DNA of 64,000 nt from Ruicaihuangia caeni (lineage in GTDB: Bacteria > Actinomycetota > Actinomycetes > Actinomycetales > Microbacteriaceae), in assembly GCF_029952955.1 (NCBI RefSeq), contig NZ_JASATX010000002.1, positions 245,316 through 309,315 on the forward strand, read 5' to 3'. The notes below the pieces were generated by a model. The model had not been told where the DNA came from. It made no database searches and saw only the letters and a program-made list of their open reading frames with translations. Below, in pieces: positions 12,133-20,858 of the stretch. Position numbers and translations under genes: made by a program. How positions within the stretch are numbered: the stretch's first letter is position 1; the number at the start of each line of letters is the position of its first letter.

Positions 12133-12669
12133 ATGTCACGTATTGGACGTCTTCCCATTCCCGTCCCCGCCGGCGTCACCATCTCGGTCGACGGCTCGGA
12201 CGTCACCGTCAAGGGCCCGAAGGGTGAGCTGAAGCTCGCCGTCGCCAGCCCCATCGAGGTCAAGGTCGAAGAGGGCCAGGTGCTCGTCACCCGTCCCGAC
12301 GACGAGCGCGAGTCGCGCTCGCTGCACGGCCTGACCCGCACGCTCATCAACAACCAGATCATCGGTGTGACCGAGGGCTACTCCAAGGGCCTCGAGGTCG
12401 TCGGCACCGGCTACCGCGTGCAGCAGAAGGGTGCGGCCATCGAGTTCGCGCTCGGCTTCTCGCACCCGGTCACGGTTGAGCCGCCGGCGGGCATCACGTT
12501 CGCCGTCGAGGGCAACAACAAGATCACCGTCAGCGGCATCGACAAGCAGGCCGTCGGTGAGGTTGCAGCGAACATCCGCAAGATCCGCAAGCCCGAGCCG
12601 TACAAGGGCAAGGGCGTGCGCTACGCCGGCGAGGTCGTGCGCCGCAAGGCCGGAAAGGCTGGTAAGTAA
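12133..12669 (+). CDS. rplF: 50S ribosomal protein L6
   Basis: A 178-residue L6 made of two related alpha/beta domains. It begins [12 protein letters not shown] and has the C-terminal [18 protein letters not shown] signature. It starts 6 bases after rpsH and overlaps rplR by TAATG. Normal length. Confidence 0.98.
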   Translation: MSRIGRLPIPVPAGVTISVDGSDVTVKGPKGELKLAVASPIEVKVEEGQVLVTRPDDERESRSLHGLTRTLINNQIIGVTEGYSKGLEVVGTGYRVQQKGAAIEFALGFSHPVTVEPPAGITFAVEGNNKITVSGIDKQAVGEVAANIRKIRKPEPYKGKGVRYAGEVVRRKAGKAGK

Positions 12670-13040
12670 TGGCAATCGGAACGCGAGGCAAGAGCAAGTC
12701 CGCCGCGAAGGACCGTCGCCACGCGCGTCTGCGCAAGAAGATCGCGGGTTCGGCCGAGCGTCCGCGCCTGGTCGTCACCCGCTCGTCGCGGCACGTGTTC
12801 GTGCAGGTCGTCGACGACACCAAGGGTGTGACGCTGGCGTCGGCTTCGACCATGGAAGCCGACCTGCGCGCACTCGACGGCGACAAGACCGCCAAGGCAC
12901 GCCGTGTCGGTGAGCTGGTGGCCGGTCGTGCGAAGGATGCCGGCATCGAATCGGTCGTCTTCGACCGTGGAGGCAGCCGCTACGCGGGTCGCGTGGCCGC
13001 GGTCGCCGAGGGAGCTCGAGAGGGTGGACTGAACCTGTGA
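12669..13040 (+). CDS. rplR: 50S ribosomal protein L18
   Basis: A 123-residue L18 that binds 5S rRNA with L5. A basic N-terminus is followed by [20 protein letters not shown] and the C-terminal [20 protein letters not shown]. Start overlaps the rplF stop and the end overlaps the rpsE GTG by 4 bases. Confidence 0.97.
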   Translation: MAIGTRGKSKSAAKDRRHARLRKKIAGSAERPRLVVTRSSRHVFVQVVDDTKGVTLASASTMEADLRALDGDKTAKARRVGELVAGRAKDAGIESVVFDRGGSRYAGRVAAVAEGAREGGLNL

Positions 13041-13708
13041 GCGAGAACAACAAGGAGCAAGAAGTGGTTGCAGAGGCACCCGTGGAGACGGCAGCGTCTT
13101 CCGAGCCGACCAACGAGCCTCGTGAGGCCCGTCGTGGCAGCCGCGAGCGCAACCCCAACCGTGAGCGCGGCAGCCGCGACGCCGAGAAGAGCCAGTTCCT
13201 CGAGCGCGTCGTCACGATCAACCGCGTGTCGAAGGTCGTGAAGGGCGGTCGTCGCTTCAGCTTCACCGCGCTAGTCGTCGTGGGCGATGGCAACGGTCTC
13301 GTCGGCGTCGGTTACGGCAAGGCCCGTGAGGTGCCGACGGCGATCTCGAAGGGCGTCGAAGAGGCGAAGAAGAACTTCTTCCGCGTGCCTCGCGTGCGTG
13401 CCACCATCCCTCACCCCGTGCAGGGCGAGGCGGCGGCGGGCGTGGTGCTGCTGCGCCCCGCAGCCGCCGGTACCGGTGTTATCGCCGGCGGTCCGGTGCG
13501 CGCGGTGCTCGAGTGCGCCGGCATCCACGATGTGCTGAGCAAGTCGCTCGGTTCGTCGAACACCATCAACATCGTTCACGCGACTGTTGAGGCCCTCAAG
13601 CAGCTCGAGGAGCCCCGCGCGGTCGCAGCGCGCCGCGGCCTCGAGTTCGACGAGGTCGCCCCGGCCCGCCTGGTGCGCGCCGAGGCCGAAGCGAAGGCAG
13701 GTGCATGA
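13037..13708 (+). CDS. rpsE: 30S ribosomal protein S5, N-terminally extended
   Basis: A 223-residue S5. The double-stranded RNA binding domain starts near residue 50 ([20 protein letters not shown]) and the second domain includes [15 protein letters not shown]. Residues 1-48 are an Asn/Glu/Arg-rich extension not present in shorter S5 proteins. GTG start overlapping rplR by 4 bases. S5 contributes to decoding fidelity. Confidence 0.97.
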   Translation: MSENNKEQEVVAEAPVETAASSEPTNEPREARRGSRERNPNRERGSRDAEKSQFLERVVTINRVSKVVKGGRRFSFTALVVVGDGNGLVGVGYGKAREVPTAISKGVEEAKKNFFRVPRVRATIPHPVQGEAAAGVVLLRPAAAGTGVIAGGPVRAVLECAGIHDVLSKSLGSSNTINIVHATVEALKQLEEPRAVAARRGLEFDEVAPARLVRAEAEAKAGA

Positions 13709-13893
13709 TGGCCGCTCGCCTCAAGATCACGCAGATCAAGGGCAAGATCAGTGAGAAGCAGTACCAGCGCGACACGCTGCGCAGCCTTGGGCTGAAGCGC
13801 ATCGGCGATGTGGTGGTACGCGAGGACAACGCACAGAACCGTGGGTATGTGCGCACCGTCGCTCACCTGGTGAAGGTCGAGGAGATTGACTGA
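13705..13893 (+). CDS. rpmD: 50S ribosomal protein L30
   Basis: A 62-residue L30 recognised by [11 protein letters not shown] and [18 protein letters not shown]. Two consecutive ATG codons (13705 and 13708) can start it; the first forms an ATGA overlap with rpsE. It overlaps rplO by one base. Confidence 0.95.
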   Translation: MMAARLKITQIKGKISEKQYQRDTLRSLGLKRIGDVVVREDNAQNRGYVRTVAHLVKVEEID

Positions 13894-14507
13894 TGGCTGA
13901 CGAAGAAGCCAAGAAGAAGGCCCCGGCCGAGAAGGCCGCCAAGGCCCCGGCTGAGAAGGCCACCGCCGAGAAGAAGGCGCCCGCCAAGAAGGCCGACGCT
14001 GCCAAGGCAGACGAGACCAAGAAGGCTCCTGCGAAGAAGGCTGAGAAGACGGATGCCGTCGAGCCTCGCCCGCAGGTGCTGAAGGTGCACCACCTTCGCC
14101 CCGCCGCGGGCGCGAAGAAGGAGCGCACCCGCGTTGGTCGCGGTGAGGGCTCGAAGGGTAAGACCGCGGGTCGCGGCACCAAGGGCACCAAGGCCCGCTA
14201 CCAGGTGAAGCCCGGCTTCCAGGGCGGCCAGCTCAACATGGTGATGCGCGCTCCCAAGCTGCGCGGGTTCAAGAACCCGTTCCGCGTGGAGTACCAGGCG
14301 GTCAACCTCGAGAAGCTCGCTGAGCTCTACCCCAACGGTGGCGACGTCACCATCGGCGACCTGATCGCCAAGGGCGTCGTTCGCAAGAACGAGAAGGTCA
14401 AGGTTCTCGGCCAGGGCGACATTACGGTTAAGCTGAATGTTGCTGTCGACAAGGTCTCCAGCTCGGCTGAGCAGAAGATCGTCGCGGCCGGCGGCACCGT
14501 CAAGTAG
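13893..14507 (+). CDS. rplO: 50S ribosomal protein L15 with Lys/Ala-rich N-terminal extension
   Basis: A 204-residue protein. L15 proper starts near residue 52 ([20 protein letters not shown]) and includes [20 protein letters not shown]. The first 50 residues are almost only Ala, Lys, Glu, Pro and Asp in PAEKA/PAKKA repeats, resembling histone H1-like tails, which makes the protein about a third longer than usual. The start is fixed by the overlap with rpmD. A hairpin follows before secY. Confidence 0.96.
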   Translation: MADEEAKKKAPAEKAAKAPAEKATAEKKAPAKKADAAKADETKKAPAKKAEKTDAVEPRPQVLKVHHLRPAAGAKKERTRVGRGEGSKGKTAGRGTKGTKARYQVKPGFQGGQLNMVMRAPKLRGFKNPFRVEYQAVNLEKLAELYPNGGDVTIGDLIAKGVVRKNEKVKVLGQGDITVKLNVAVDKVSSSAEQKIVAAGGTVK

Positions 14508-14516
14508 TCGTTCCGT

Positions 14517-14544
14517 GGGGGCGGCTCACATCTGAGCCGCCCCC
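14517..14544 (+). terminator. Hairpin between rplO and secY
   Basis: A perfect 12-bp stem (14517-14528 with 14533-14544) with a CATC loop, without a following T run. It may attenuate transcription between the ribosomal genes and secY or protect the upstream mRNA end. Confidence 0.7.
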
Positions 14545-14573
14545 ATAACGACGTTCGCCACCCTGGAGGCCCC

Positions 14574-15896
14574 GTGTTTCGTGCTGTAGCGCGGATTTTC
14601 CGTACTCCCGACCTTCGCAGGAAGATCGGGTTCACGCTCGGCATCGTCGCCCTCTTCCGGCTCGGCTCGTTCATCCCCGCGCCGTTCGTCGACTATGCGA
14701 ACGTTCAGACCTGTCTTGCCGGCAACGCCGGCACCTCCGGGCTCTATGAGCTCGTCAATCTCTTCAGCGGTGGCGCGCTCCTCCAGCTCTCGGTGTTCGC
14801 GCTCGGCATCATGCCGTACATCACCGCGTCGATCATCGTGCAGCTGCTGCGCGTGGTCATCCCTCACTTCGAGACCCTCTACAAGGAGGGTCAGGCCGGT
14901 CAGGCCAAGCTGACGCAGTACACGCGCTACCTCACCATCGCGCTCGGCGTGCTGCAGTCGACCACGCTCATCACGGTGACGCGCAGCGGCGCCCTGTTCG
15001 GCGCCTCGGGCGTCGCCGAGTGCAGCCAGCTCATCAGCGACCCGTCGTGGTACGCGACCCTGCTCATGGTCATCACCATGACCGCGGGCACCGGCCTCAT
15101 CATGTGGATGGGCGAGCTCATCACCGAGCGCGGCATCGGCAACGGCATGTCGCTGCTCATCTTCACCTCGATCGCAGCGACCTTCCCGAGCGCGCTCTGG
15201 TCGATCGCCGTGGCCGAGTCGTTCGAGATCTTCCTCGTCGTGATCGCGATCGGGCTTGTCATCATGACCGCGGTCGTGTTCGTGGAGCAGTCGCAGCGCC
15301 GCGTTCCCGTGCAGTACGCGAAGCGGATGGTCGGGCGTCGCACTTACGGCGGCAACAACACCTACATCCCCATCAAGGTCAACATGGCCGGCGTCATCCC
15401 GGTCATCTTCGCCTCGTCGCTGCTGTACCTGCCTGCGCTGATCGCCCAGTTCAATCAGCCCGCGTCAGGGCAGAGCCCTGCCGAGTGGGTCGTCTGGATC
15501 CAGAACAACTTCACCTCGGGCGACAACCCGCTCTACATGGCGGTCTACTTCCTGCTCATCATCGGCTTCACGTACTTCTACGTCGCGATCACCTTCAACC
15601 CCGAAGAGGTCGCCGAGAACATGAAGAAGTACGGCGGCTTCATCCCCGGCATCCGCGCCGGCCGTCCCACGGCCGAGTACCTCGACTACGTGCTCACGCG
15701 CGTGACGCTGCCGGGCTCCATCTACCTCGGCATCGTGGCGCTGATCCCGCTGATCGCGCTCGCCACCGTCGGGGCGAACCAGAACTTCCCGTTCGGCGGC
15801 GCAAGCATCCTGATCATCGTCGGCGTAGGCCTCGAGACGGTGAAGCAGATCGACGCGCAGCTGCAGCAGCGACACTACGAAGGGCTCCTCCGATGA
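14574..15896 (+). CDS. secY: Protein translocase subunit SecY
   Basis: A 440-residue polytopic channel of the Sec translocon with about ten membrane segments. Visible landmarks are [20 protein letters not shown], the plug region, [16 protein letters not shown] (the cytoplasmic loop contacting the ribosome and SecA) and the C-terminal [18 protein letters not shown] start with CTGGAGG upstream. Its TGA overlaps the adk ATG. Confidence 0.98.
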   Translation: MFRAVARIFRTPDLRRKIGFTLGIVALFRLGSFIPAPFVDYANVQTCLAGNAGTSGLYELVNLFSGGALLQLSVFALGIMPYITASIIVQLLRVVIPHFETLYKEGQAGQAKLTQYTRYLTIALGVLQSTTLITVTRSGALFGASGVAECSQLISDPSWYATLLMVITMTAGTGLIMWMGELITERGIGNGMSLLIFTSIAATFPSALWSIAVAESFEIFLVVIAIGLVIMTAVVFVEQSQRRVPVQYAKRMVGRRTYGGNNTYIPIKVNMAGVIPVIFASSLLYLPALIAQFNQPASGQSPAEWVVWIQNNFTSGDNPLYMAVYFLLIIGFTYFYVAITFNPEEVAENMKKYGGFIPGIRAGRPTAEYLDYVLTRVTLPGSIYLGIVALIPLIALATVGANQNFPFGGASILIIVGVGLETVKQIDAQLQQRHYEGLLR

Positions 15897-16510
15897 CCGA
15901 CGCACACCCCTCAAGCGCCTCCGGCGTGCGCCTGCTCATCATCGGTCCTCCTGGGGCAGGCAAGGGCACGCAGGCCGCGCGGCTCAGCGAGTCGTTCGGC
16001 ATCCCGGCGATCTCGACCGGCGACATCTTCCGCGCGAATGTCAGCGCCCAGACACCCCTCGGCATCGAGGCGAAGTCGTACATGGATCGCGGCGAGTACG
16101 TGCCCGATTCACTCACGAACGCGATCGTCGCCGACCGGCTCACCTGGGATGACGCTGCGAGCGGCTTCCTGCTCGACGGGTACCCCCGCACGCTCGACCA
16201 GGTGGTCGAGCTCGACCGCATCCTTGAAGCCGAGGGCGCCCAGCTCGACGCGGTAGTGCTGCTGACCGCCGACACCGACGAGGTCGTCGCGCGACTCCTC
16301 AAGCGCGCGGTCGAGCAGGGGCGCGCCGACGACACCGAAGACGTGATCCGTCGTCGCCTCGAGGTGTACGCCGAGCAGACGGCGCCGCTCATCGAGGTCT
16401 ACGCGAAGCGCGGACTCGTCGGCGAGGTCGACGGCCTGGGCAGTGTCGAAGACGTCACGGCTCGCATTCTCGAAGCCCTCGCTGCCCGGGGCATCGCCGT
16501 CACCGCCTGA
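15893..16510 (+). CDS. adk: Adenylate kinase
   Basis: A 205-residue short-form adenylate kinase (ATP + AMP = 2 ADP). P loop GPPGAGKGT at residues 18-26, AMP-binding STGDIFR and [10 protein letters not shown] are present. The LID is short and has no zinc cysteines, as usual in actinobacteria. Start overlaps secY (ATGA) and stop overlaps map (TGATG). Confidence 0.98.
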   Translation: MTDAHPSSASGVRLLIIGPPGAGKGTQAARLSESFGIPAISTGDIFRANVSAQTPLGIEAKSYMDRGEYVPDSLTNAIVADRLTWDDAASGFLLDGYPRTLDQVVELDRILEAEGAQLDAVVLLTADTDEVVARLLKRAVEQGRADDTEDVIRRRLEVYAEQTAPLIEVYAKRGLVGEVDGLGSVEDVTARILEALAARGIAVTA

Positions 16511-17346
16511 TGGTTCGTTTCCGAGGTCGGGGCATCTACAAGACGCCCGACGAGTTGCGAGCCATGGTGCGTCCGGGCGAGGTCACGGCCGCGTCGCTCG
16601 CCGCGGTGCGCGAGGCGATCCGGCCGGACGTCACCACGCTCGAGCTCGACCGCATCGCCGAGCAGACAATCCGCTCGCTGGGCGGCCAACCCAACTTCGC
16701 GCTCGTTCCCGGCTACTCGCACACGGTGTGCGCTTCGGTCAATGAGGCGGTCGTGCACGGCATCCCCGACGAGCGCCGCCTCGAGCCGGGCGACATCATC
16801 TCCATCGACAGCGGCGCCCTCGTCGACGGCTGGAACGGCGACTCGGCCATCACTGTAGTGCTGCCGGATGCCGACCGCCCCGCGCTCGTCGAGGAGCGGC
16901 AGCGGCTCTCGAAGGTCACCGAGCATTCACTCTGGGCCGGTATCGCGGCACTGGCGAGCGCCAAGCACCTGAACGAGGTGGGCGCCGCGATCGAGGCCGA
17001 TATCCGACGCGAGGGCCAGTACGGCATCCTCGAGGAGTACATCGGGCACGGCATCGGGCGATCGATGCACGAAGATCCGCCCGTGTTCAACTACGCCGTG
17101 AGCGGCAAGGGCCCCGCCGTCAAGCCGGGTCTCGTCGTCGCGATCGAGCCCATGGTCACGCTCGGCGGAATCGACACCCGGGTGCTCGACGACGAGTGGA
17201 CGGTCGTGACCGCCGACGGTTCGGCGAGCTCGCACTGGGAGCACTCGGTCGCCGTGCACGCGGACGGCATCTGGGTGCTCACCGCCGAAGACGGGGGAGC
17301 GGCCGGGCTCGCCGAGTTCGGCGTCGCACCTGTGCCGATCCCCTGA
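16510..17346 (+). CDS. map: Methionine aminopeptidase, type I
   Basis: A 278-residue metallopeptidase that removes the initiator methionine. Metal ligands can be seen in SIDSGALVDGWNGDSA (two Asp), HGIGR (His), VAIEPM (Glu) and WEHSVAV (Glu). Coupled to adk. The secY-adk-map-infA order is standard for actinobacteria. Confidence 0.97.
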   Translation: MVRFRGRGIYKTPDELRAMVRPGEVTAASLAAVREAIRPDVTTLELDRIAEQTIRSLGGQPNFALVPGYSHTVCASVNEAVVHGIPDERRLEPGDIISIDSGALVDGWNGDSAITVVLPDADRPALVEERQRLSKVTEHSLWAGIAALASAKHLNEVGAAIEADIRREGQYGILEEYIGHGIGRSMHEDPPVFNYAVSGKGPAVKPGLVVAIEPMVTLGGIDTRVLDDEWTVVTADGSASSHWEHSVAVHADGIWVLTAEDGGAAGLAEFGVAPVPIP

Positions 17347-17423
17347 GCGACTCCCGCTCCGACACCCCGACGCCCCGCGCGCCGGGGAGGTGCGGTCGGG
17401 GAAGTATAGCCCGCAAGTGGCGA

Positions 17424-17443
17424 TTACGTGGGAAATCACGTAA
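17424..17443. promoter_or_regulatory. Perfect TTACGTG/CACGTAA palindrome upstream of infA
   Basis: A 7-bp inverted repeat with a GGAAAT centre, about 90 bases before infA, in the only sizeable gap (186 bases) of this part of the operon. It looks like a regulator site or RNA stem. No well-spaced -35/-10 pair could be assigned around it. Confidence 0.5.
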
Positions 17444-17532
17444 GCTTGAGCGTTGGTGTCGGGCGTGGCGTGAGCCTTGCCAAAACACCGAACGCATGAC
17501 CAGCAGTACGAATTCTTAGCGACAGTGAGGCT

Positions 17533-17754
17533 ATGGCCAAAAAAGACGGCGTCATCGAGATCGAGGGGTCGGTGCTCGAAGCACTTCCCAACGCGATGTT
17601 CCGGGTGGAACTGACCAACGGGCACAAGGTGCTCGCTCACATCTCGGGCAAGATGCGCCAGCACTACATCCGCATCCTTCCTGAGGATCGGGTCATCGTC
17701 GAACTGAGCCCCTACGACCTCACCCGCGGTCGCATCGTCTACCGCTACAAGTAA
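17533..17754 (+). CDS. infA: Translation initiation factor IF-1
   Basis: A 73-residue S1-domain (OB fold) protein that blocks the A site during initiation. [23 protein letters not shown] and [19 protein letters not shown] match IF-1 throughout. It is preceded by a 186-base intergenic region that probably holds its own promoter. rpmJ follows. Confidence 0.98.
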   Translation: MAKKDGVIEIEGSVLEALPNAMFRVELTNGHKVLAHISGKMRQHYIRILPEDRVIVELSPYDLTRGRIVYRYK

Positions 17755-17821
17755 TCGTCTGCTGGAAAGGAACGGCCCAGGCCACCGTCTGGGTACGAGG
17801 CCAGCGATCCAAGGAACCAAT

Positions 17822-17935
17822 ATGAAGGTCAACCCCAGCGTCAAGCCGATCTGCGACAAGTGCAAGGTGATCCGTCGCCACGGCAACGTCATGGTGATCT
17901 GCGAGAACCCCCGCCACAAGCAGCGTCAGGGCTGA
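17822..17935 (+). CDS. rpmJ: 50S ribosomal protein L36
   Basis: A 37-residue protein beginning [14 protein letters not shown]. The zinc ribbon residues Cys11, Cys14, Cys27 and His32 are all present, so this is the zinc-binding (C+) form. AAGGAACCAAT precedes the ATG. It sits between infA and rpsM as in most actinobacteria. Confidence 0.97.
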   Translation: MKVNPSVKPICDKCKVIRRHGNVMVICENPRHKQRQG

Positions 17936-18136
17936 TCGGACGGGCCTCGACGGCCCGACGACCGGCATCTGCCGCGCAGCGGACGCACTGCGCTCGCGCA
18001 GAGACTCACAACTCAATAGCAACCAGGCAACACCACAAAGCGAGGGCGTCCGCGGACGCTCGCGTGGACACCCCGGGGCGGAGGCCCGGGCACCGGTGCT
18101 GTCCCATACCTCCACTCACTCCCAGGAGAAGCCAAT

Positions 18137-18511
18137 ATGGCACGTCTTGCCGGCGTCGACATCCCGCGCGAGAAGCGCGTGGAAGTCGCACTGACGTATA
18201 TCTACGGTGTCGGCCGTACCCGCTCGCTGAAGACCCTCGCTGACACCGGGATCGACGGCAACACCCGCGTGAAGGATCTGTCTGACGATCAGCTCGTCGC
18301 CCTTCGCGATTACATCGAAGGCAACTTCAAGGTCGAGGGTGATCTCCGCCGCGAGGTCGCCGCCGACATCCGCCGCAAGGTCGAGATCGGCAGCTACGAG
18401 GGCCTCCGCCACCGCAAGGGCCTGCCCGTGCGCGGTCAGCGCACCAAGACCAACGCGCGTACCCGCAAGGGCCCGAAGCGCACCGTCGCCGGCAAGAAGA
18501 AGGCGCGCTAG
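18137..18511 (+). CDS. rpsM: 30S ribosomal protein S13
   Basis: A 124-residue S13, a head protein contacting the P-site tRNA and the B1 bridges. It begins [21 protein letters not shown] and contains [21 protein letters not shown] at the basic C-terminus. CAGGAG precedes the ATG. The 201-base gap upstream carries small GC-rich hairpins (for example GGGCC/GGCCC just after rpmJ). Confidence 0.98.
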   Translation: MARLAGVDIPREKRVEVALTYIYGVGRTRSLKTLADTGIDGNTRVKDLSDDQLVALRDYIEGNFKVEGDLRREVAADIRRKVEIGSYEGLRHRKGLPVRGQRTKTNARTRKGPKRTVAGKKKAR

Positions 18512-18554
18512 GCCCCGGCCCGCGCTCCAAGGACTCCAGGAGTAGAAGACACCT

Positions 18555-18953
18555 ATGGCAACACCGAAGTCGGCCGCGCGCAAGCCCCGCCGCAAGGACA
18601 AGAAGAACGTCGCGATGGGCCAGGCGCACATCAAGAGCACGTTCAACAACACCATCGTCTCGATCACCGACCCGAGCGGCGCAGTCATCAGCTGGGCATC
18701 GTCGGGCGGCGTGGGCTTCAAGGGCTCGCGCAAGTCGACGCCCTACGCCGCGCAGATGGCCGCCGAGTCGGCTGCGCGTCAGGCGCAGGAGCACGGCATG
18801 AAGAAGGTCGACGTCTTCGTGAAGGGCCCGGGCTCGGGCCGCGAGACCGCCATCCGCTCGCTGCAGGCAGCGGGCCTCGAGGTCGGCTCGATCAACGACG
18901 TCACCCCGCAGGCGCACAACGGATGCCGCCCGCCCAAGCGCCGTCGCGTCTGA
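18555..18953 (+). CDS. rpsK: 30S ribosomal protein S11
   Basis: A 132-residue platform protein. [37 protein letters not shown] and the C-terminal [11 protein letters not shown] are hallmarks. It follows rpsM by 43 bases and is followed by a 15-bp hairpin, not by rpsD, which many bacteria have here. Confidence 0.98.
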   Translation: MATPKSAARKPRRKDKKNVAMGQAHIKSTFNNTIVSITDPSGAVISWASSGGVGFKGSRKSTPYAAQMAAESAARQAQEHGMKKVDVFVKGPGSGRETAIRSLQAAGLEVGSINDVTPQAHNGCRPPKRRRV

Positions 18954-18971
18954 GCACCAGTCTCCCGTGAT

Positions 18972-19010
18972 GCACGGTGGCCGGAGCGGCAACGACTCCG
19001 GCCACCGTGC
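18972..19010 (+). terminator. 15-bp perfect hairpin after rpsK
   Basis: The stem 18972-18986 pairs perfectly with 18996-19010 around a 9-base loop. There is no T run. It separates rpsM-rpsK from rpoA-rplQ and may act as a partial terminator. Confidence 0.7.
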
Positions 19011-19066
19011 GTCGCGATACAACTCAACACAACCGACCGGCTCGTCGCCCGGCAAACCCTCCTCAC

Positions 19067-19088
19067 AGGTGTCATATAGCGGACACCT
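19067..19088. promoter_or_regulatory. AGGTGTC/GACACCT inverted repeat before rpoA
   Basis: A 7-bp perfect inverted repeat around ATATAGCG ends 18 bases before the rpoA GTG, just before the AAAGGAA ribosome site. The centre contains TATAGC, which could be a -10. It may be an operator on an internal rpoA promoter or an mRNA hairpin near the ribosome site. Confidence 0.45.
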
Positions 19089-19106
19089 TGCCGAAAGGAA
19101 CAAGTA

Positions 19107-20096
19107 GTGCTCATTGCACAGCGCCCCACTCTCACGGAAGAGAACATCTCGGAGTTCCGCTCGCGGTTCGTCATCGAGCCGCTCGAGCCGGGCTTCGGCT
19201 ACACCCTCGGCAACTCGCTGCGTCGCACGCTGCTCTCGTCCATCCCGGGCGCGGCAGTCACCAGCATCCGCATCGATGGCGTGCTCCACGAGTTCACGAC
19301 CGTCGAGGGTGTGAAGGAAGACGTCACCGAGATCATCCTGAACATCAAGCAGCTGGTCGTCTCCAGCGAGCACGACGAGCCGATCACCGCCTACCTGCGC
19401 AAGCAGGGTGCCGGCCAGGTGACCGCCGCCGACATCTCGGCTCCCGCCGGTGTGGAGATCCACAACCCTGAGCTCGTCATCGCGACGCTCAATGACAAGG
19501 CCAAGTTCGAGCTCGAGTTGACCATCGAGCGCGGTCGCGGCTATGTGTCGGCGACCCAGAACCGCAGCGAGTTCAGCGAGGCCGGTCAGATTCCGGTCGA
19601 CTCGATCTACTCGCCGGTCCTCAAGGTCACCTACAAGGTCGAGGCCACTCGTGCCGGTGAGCGCACCGACTTCGACCGCCTCGTCGTCGACGTCGAGACC
19701 AAGCCCGCGATCAGCCCGCGCGACGCGATCGCGTCGGCCGGCAAGACGCTGGTGGAGCTCTTCGGCCTCGCCCGCGAGCTGAACACTGCTGCTGAGGGCA
19801 TCGAGATCGGGCCTGCTCCGGTCGACGTCGTCATGTCGAACGAGCTCAGCATGCCGATCGAAGACCTCGACCTCTCGGTGCGCAGCTACAACTGCCTGAA
19901 GCGTGAGGGCATCAACTCGGTGAGCGAGCTCGTCGCCCTCTCGGAGGCCCAGCTGATGAACATCCGCAACTTCGGGCAGAAGTCGGTGGATGAGGTCAAG
20001 GACAAGCTTGTCGAGCTCGGCCTGTCGCTGAAGGATGCGGTTCCCGGTTTCGACGGGGCCCACTTCTACGGCGGCTACGACGACGAGAACAACTGA
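19107..20096 (+). CDS. rpoA: RNA polymerase alpha subunit
   Basis: A 329-residue alpha subunit. The N-terminal dimerisation domain shows [20 protein letters not shown]. After an acidic linker near residue 235 comes the C-terminal domain with [16 protein letters not shown] and [12 protein letters not shown], which binds UP elements and activators. GTG start behind AAAGGAA. Confidence 0.98.
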   Translation: MLIAQRPTLTEENISEFRSRFVIEPLEPGFGYTLGNSLRRTLLSSIPGAAVTSIRIDGVLHEFTTVEGVKEDVTEIILNIKQLVVSSEHDEPITAYLRKQGAGQVTAADISAPAGVEIHNPELVIATLNDKAKFELELTIERGRGYVSATQNRSEFSEAGQIPVDSIYSPVLKVTYKVEATRAGERTDFDRLVVDVETKPAISPRDAIASAGKTLVELFGLARELNTAAEGIEIGPAPVDVVMSNELSMPIEDLDLSVRSYNCLKREGINSVSELVALSEAQLMNIRNFGQKSVDEVKDKLVELGLSLKDAVPGFDGAHFYGGYDDENN

Positions 20097-20145
20097 TCAC
20101 GTCGTCGTGACGCCGACGACTTTCTGACAACGGAGAAACCAAGAA

Positions 20146-20733
20146 ATGCCTAAGCCCAACAAGGGACCCCGCCTCGGTGGCGGACCGGCGCACGAGCGCC
20201 TGCTGCTGGCGAACCTCGCCGCGCAGCTCTTCACCCACAAGAGCATCAAGACCACCGAGACCAAGGCGAAGCGGCTGCGCCCCTACGCCGAGCGCCTCAT
20301 CACCTTCGCCAAGCGCGGCGACCTGCACTCGCGCCGTCGTGTGCTCCAGGTGATCACCGACAAGAGCGTCGTGCACGAGCTGTTCACGCAGATCGCGCCG
20401 CTGGTCGAAGAGCGTGAGGGCGGCTACACCCGCATCACCAAGCTCGGCTTCCGCAAGGGCGACAACGCTTCGATGGCGCAGATCGAGCTCGTGCTCGAGC
20501 CGGTCGTGAAGAAGAAGGCCGCGGCGAAGAAGGCCGACGCGCCCGCTGCTGAGGCGCCTGCCGCCGACGAGCCGGCTGCCGACGAGACCGTAGTTGAGGA
20601 AGCGGCCGACGAGACCGCTGCTGACGCGACGGAGACCGAGACGACGGATGCTGCTGACGCGCCCGCTGCTGACGCGCCCGCCGCTGAGGAAGCTCCGGCC
20701 GACGCCGAAGAAGGCGCCGACGAGGCCAAGTAG
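20146..20733 (+). CDS. rplQ: 50S ribosomal protein L17 with acidic C-terminal tail
   Basis: A 195-residue protein. Residues 1-120 are ordinary L17 ([34 protein letters not shown]). Residues about 125-195 are an Ala/Glu/Asp-rich tail with AAEAPAADE-like repeats. The extension roughly matches other high-GC actinobacteria, where L17 tails vary in length. A terminator follows 25 bases later. Confidence 0.97.
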   Translation: MPKPNKGPRLGGGPAHERLLLANLAAQLFTHKSIKTTETKAKRLRPYAERLITFAKRGDLHSRRRVLQVITDKSVVHELFTQIAPLVEEREGGYTRITKLGFRKGDNASMAQIELVLEPVVKKKAAAKKADAPAAEAPAADEPAADETVVEEAADETAADATETETTDAADAPAADAPAAEEAPADAEEGADEAK

Positions 20734-20758
20734 CCCAGCGCCCCGCAGTACTGCAGAA

Positions 20759-20787
20759 GGCCCCGCCCCTGATGGAGCGGGGTCTTT
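20759..20787 (+). terminator. Terminator at the end of the ribosomal super-operon
   Basis: Stem GGCCCCGC (20759-20766) with GCGGGGTC (20777-20784), followed by TTT. It lies between rplQ and the oppositely oriented acyltransferase gene. Confidence 0.8.
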
Positions 20788-20858
20788 CGCTGTCCGGGGC
20801 ACTGATGTCGGCGCGCAGTGCCGCTCCCGGAGTTCGCCTCGTGCGCGTGCTGATTCGC

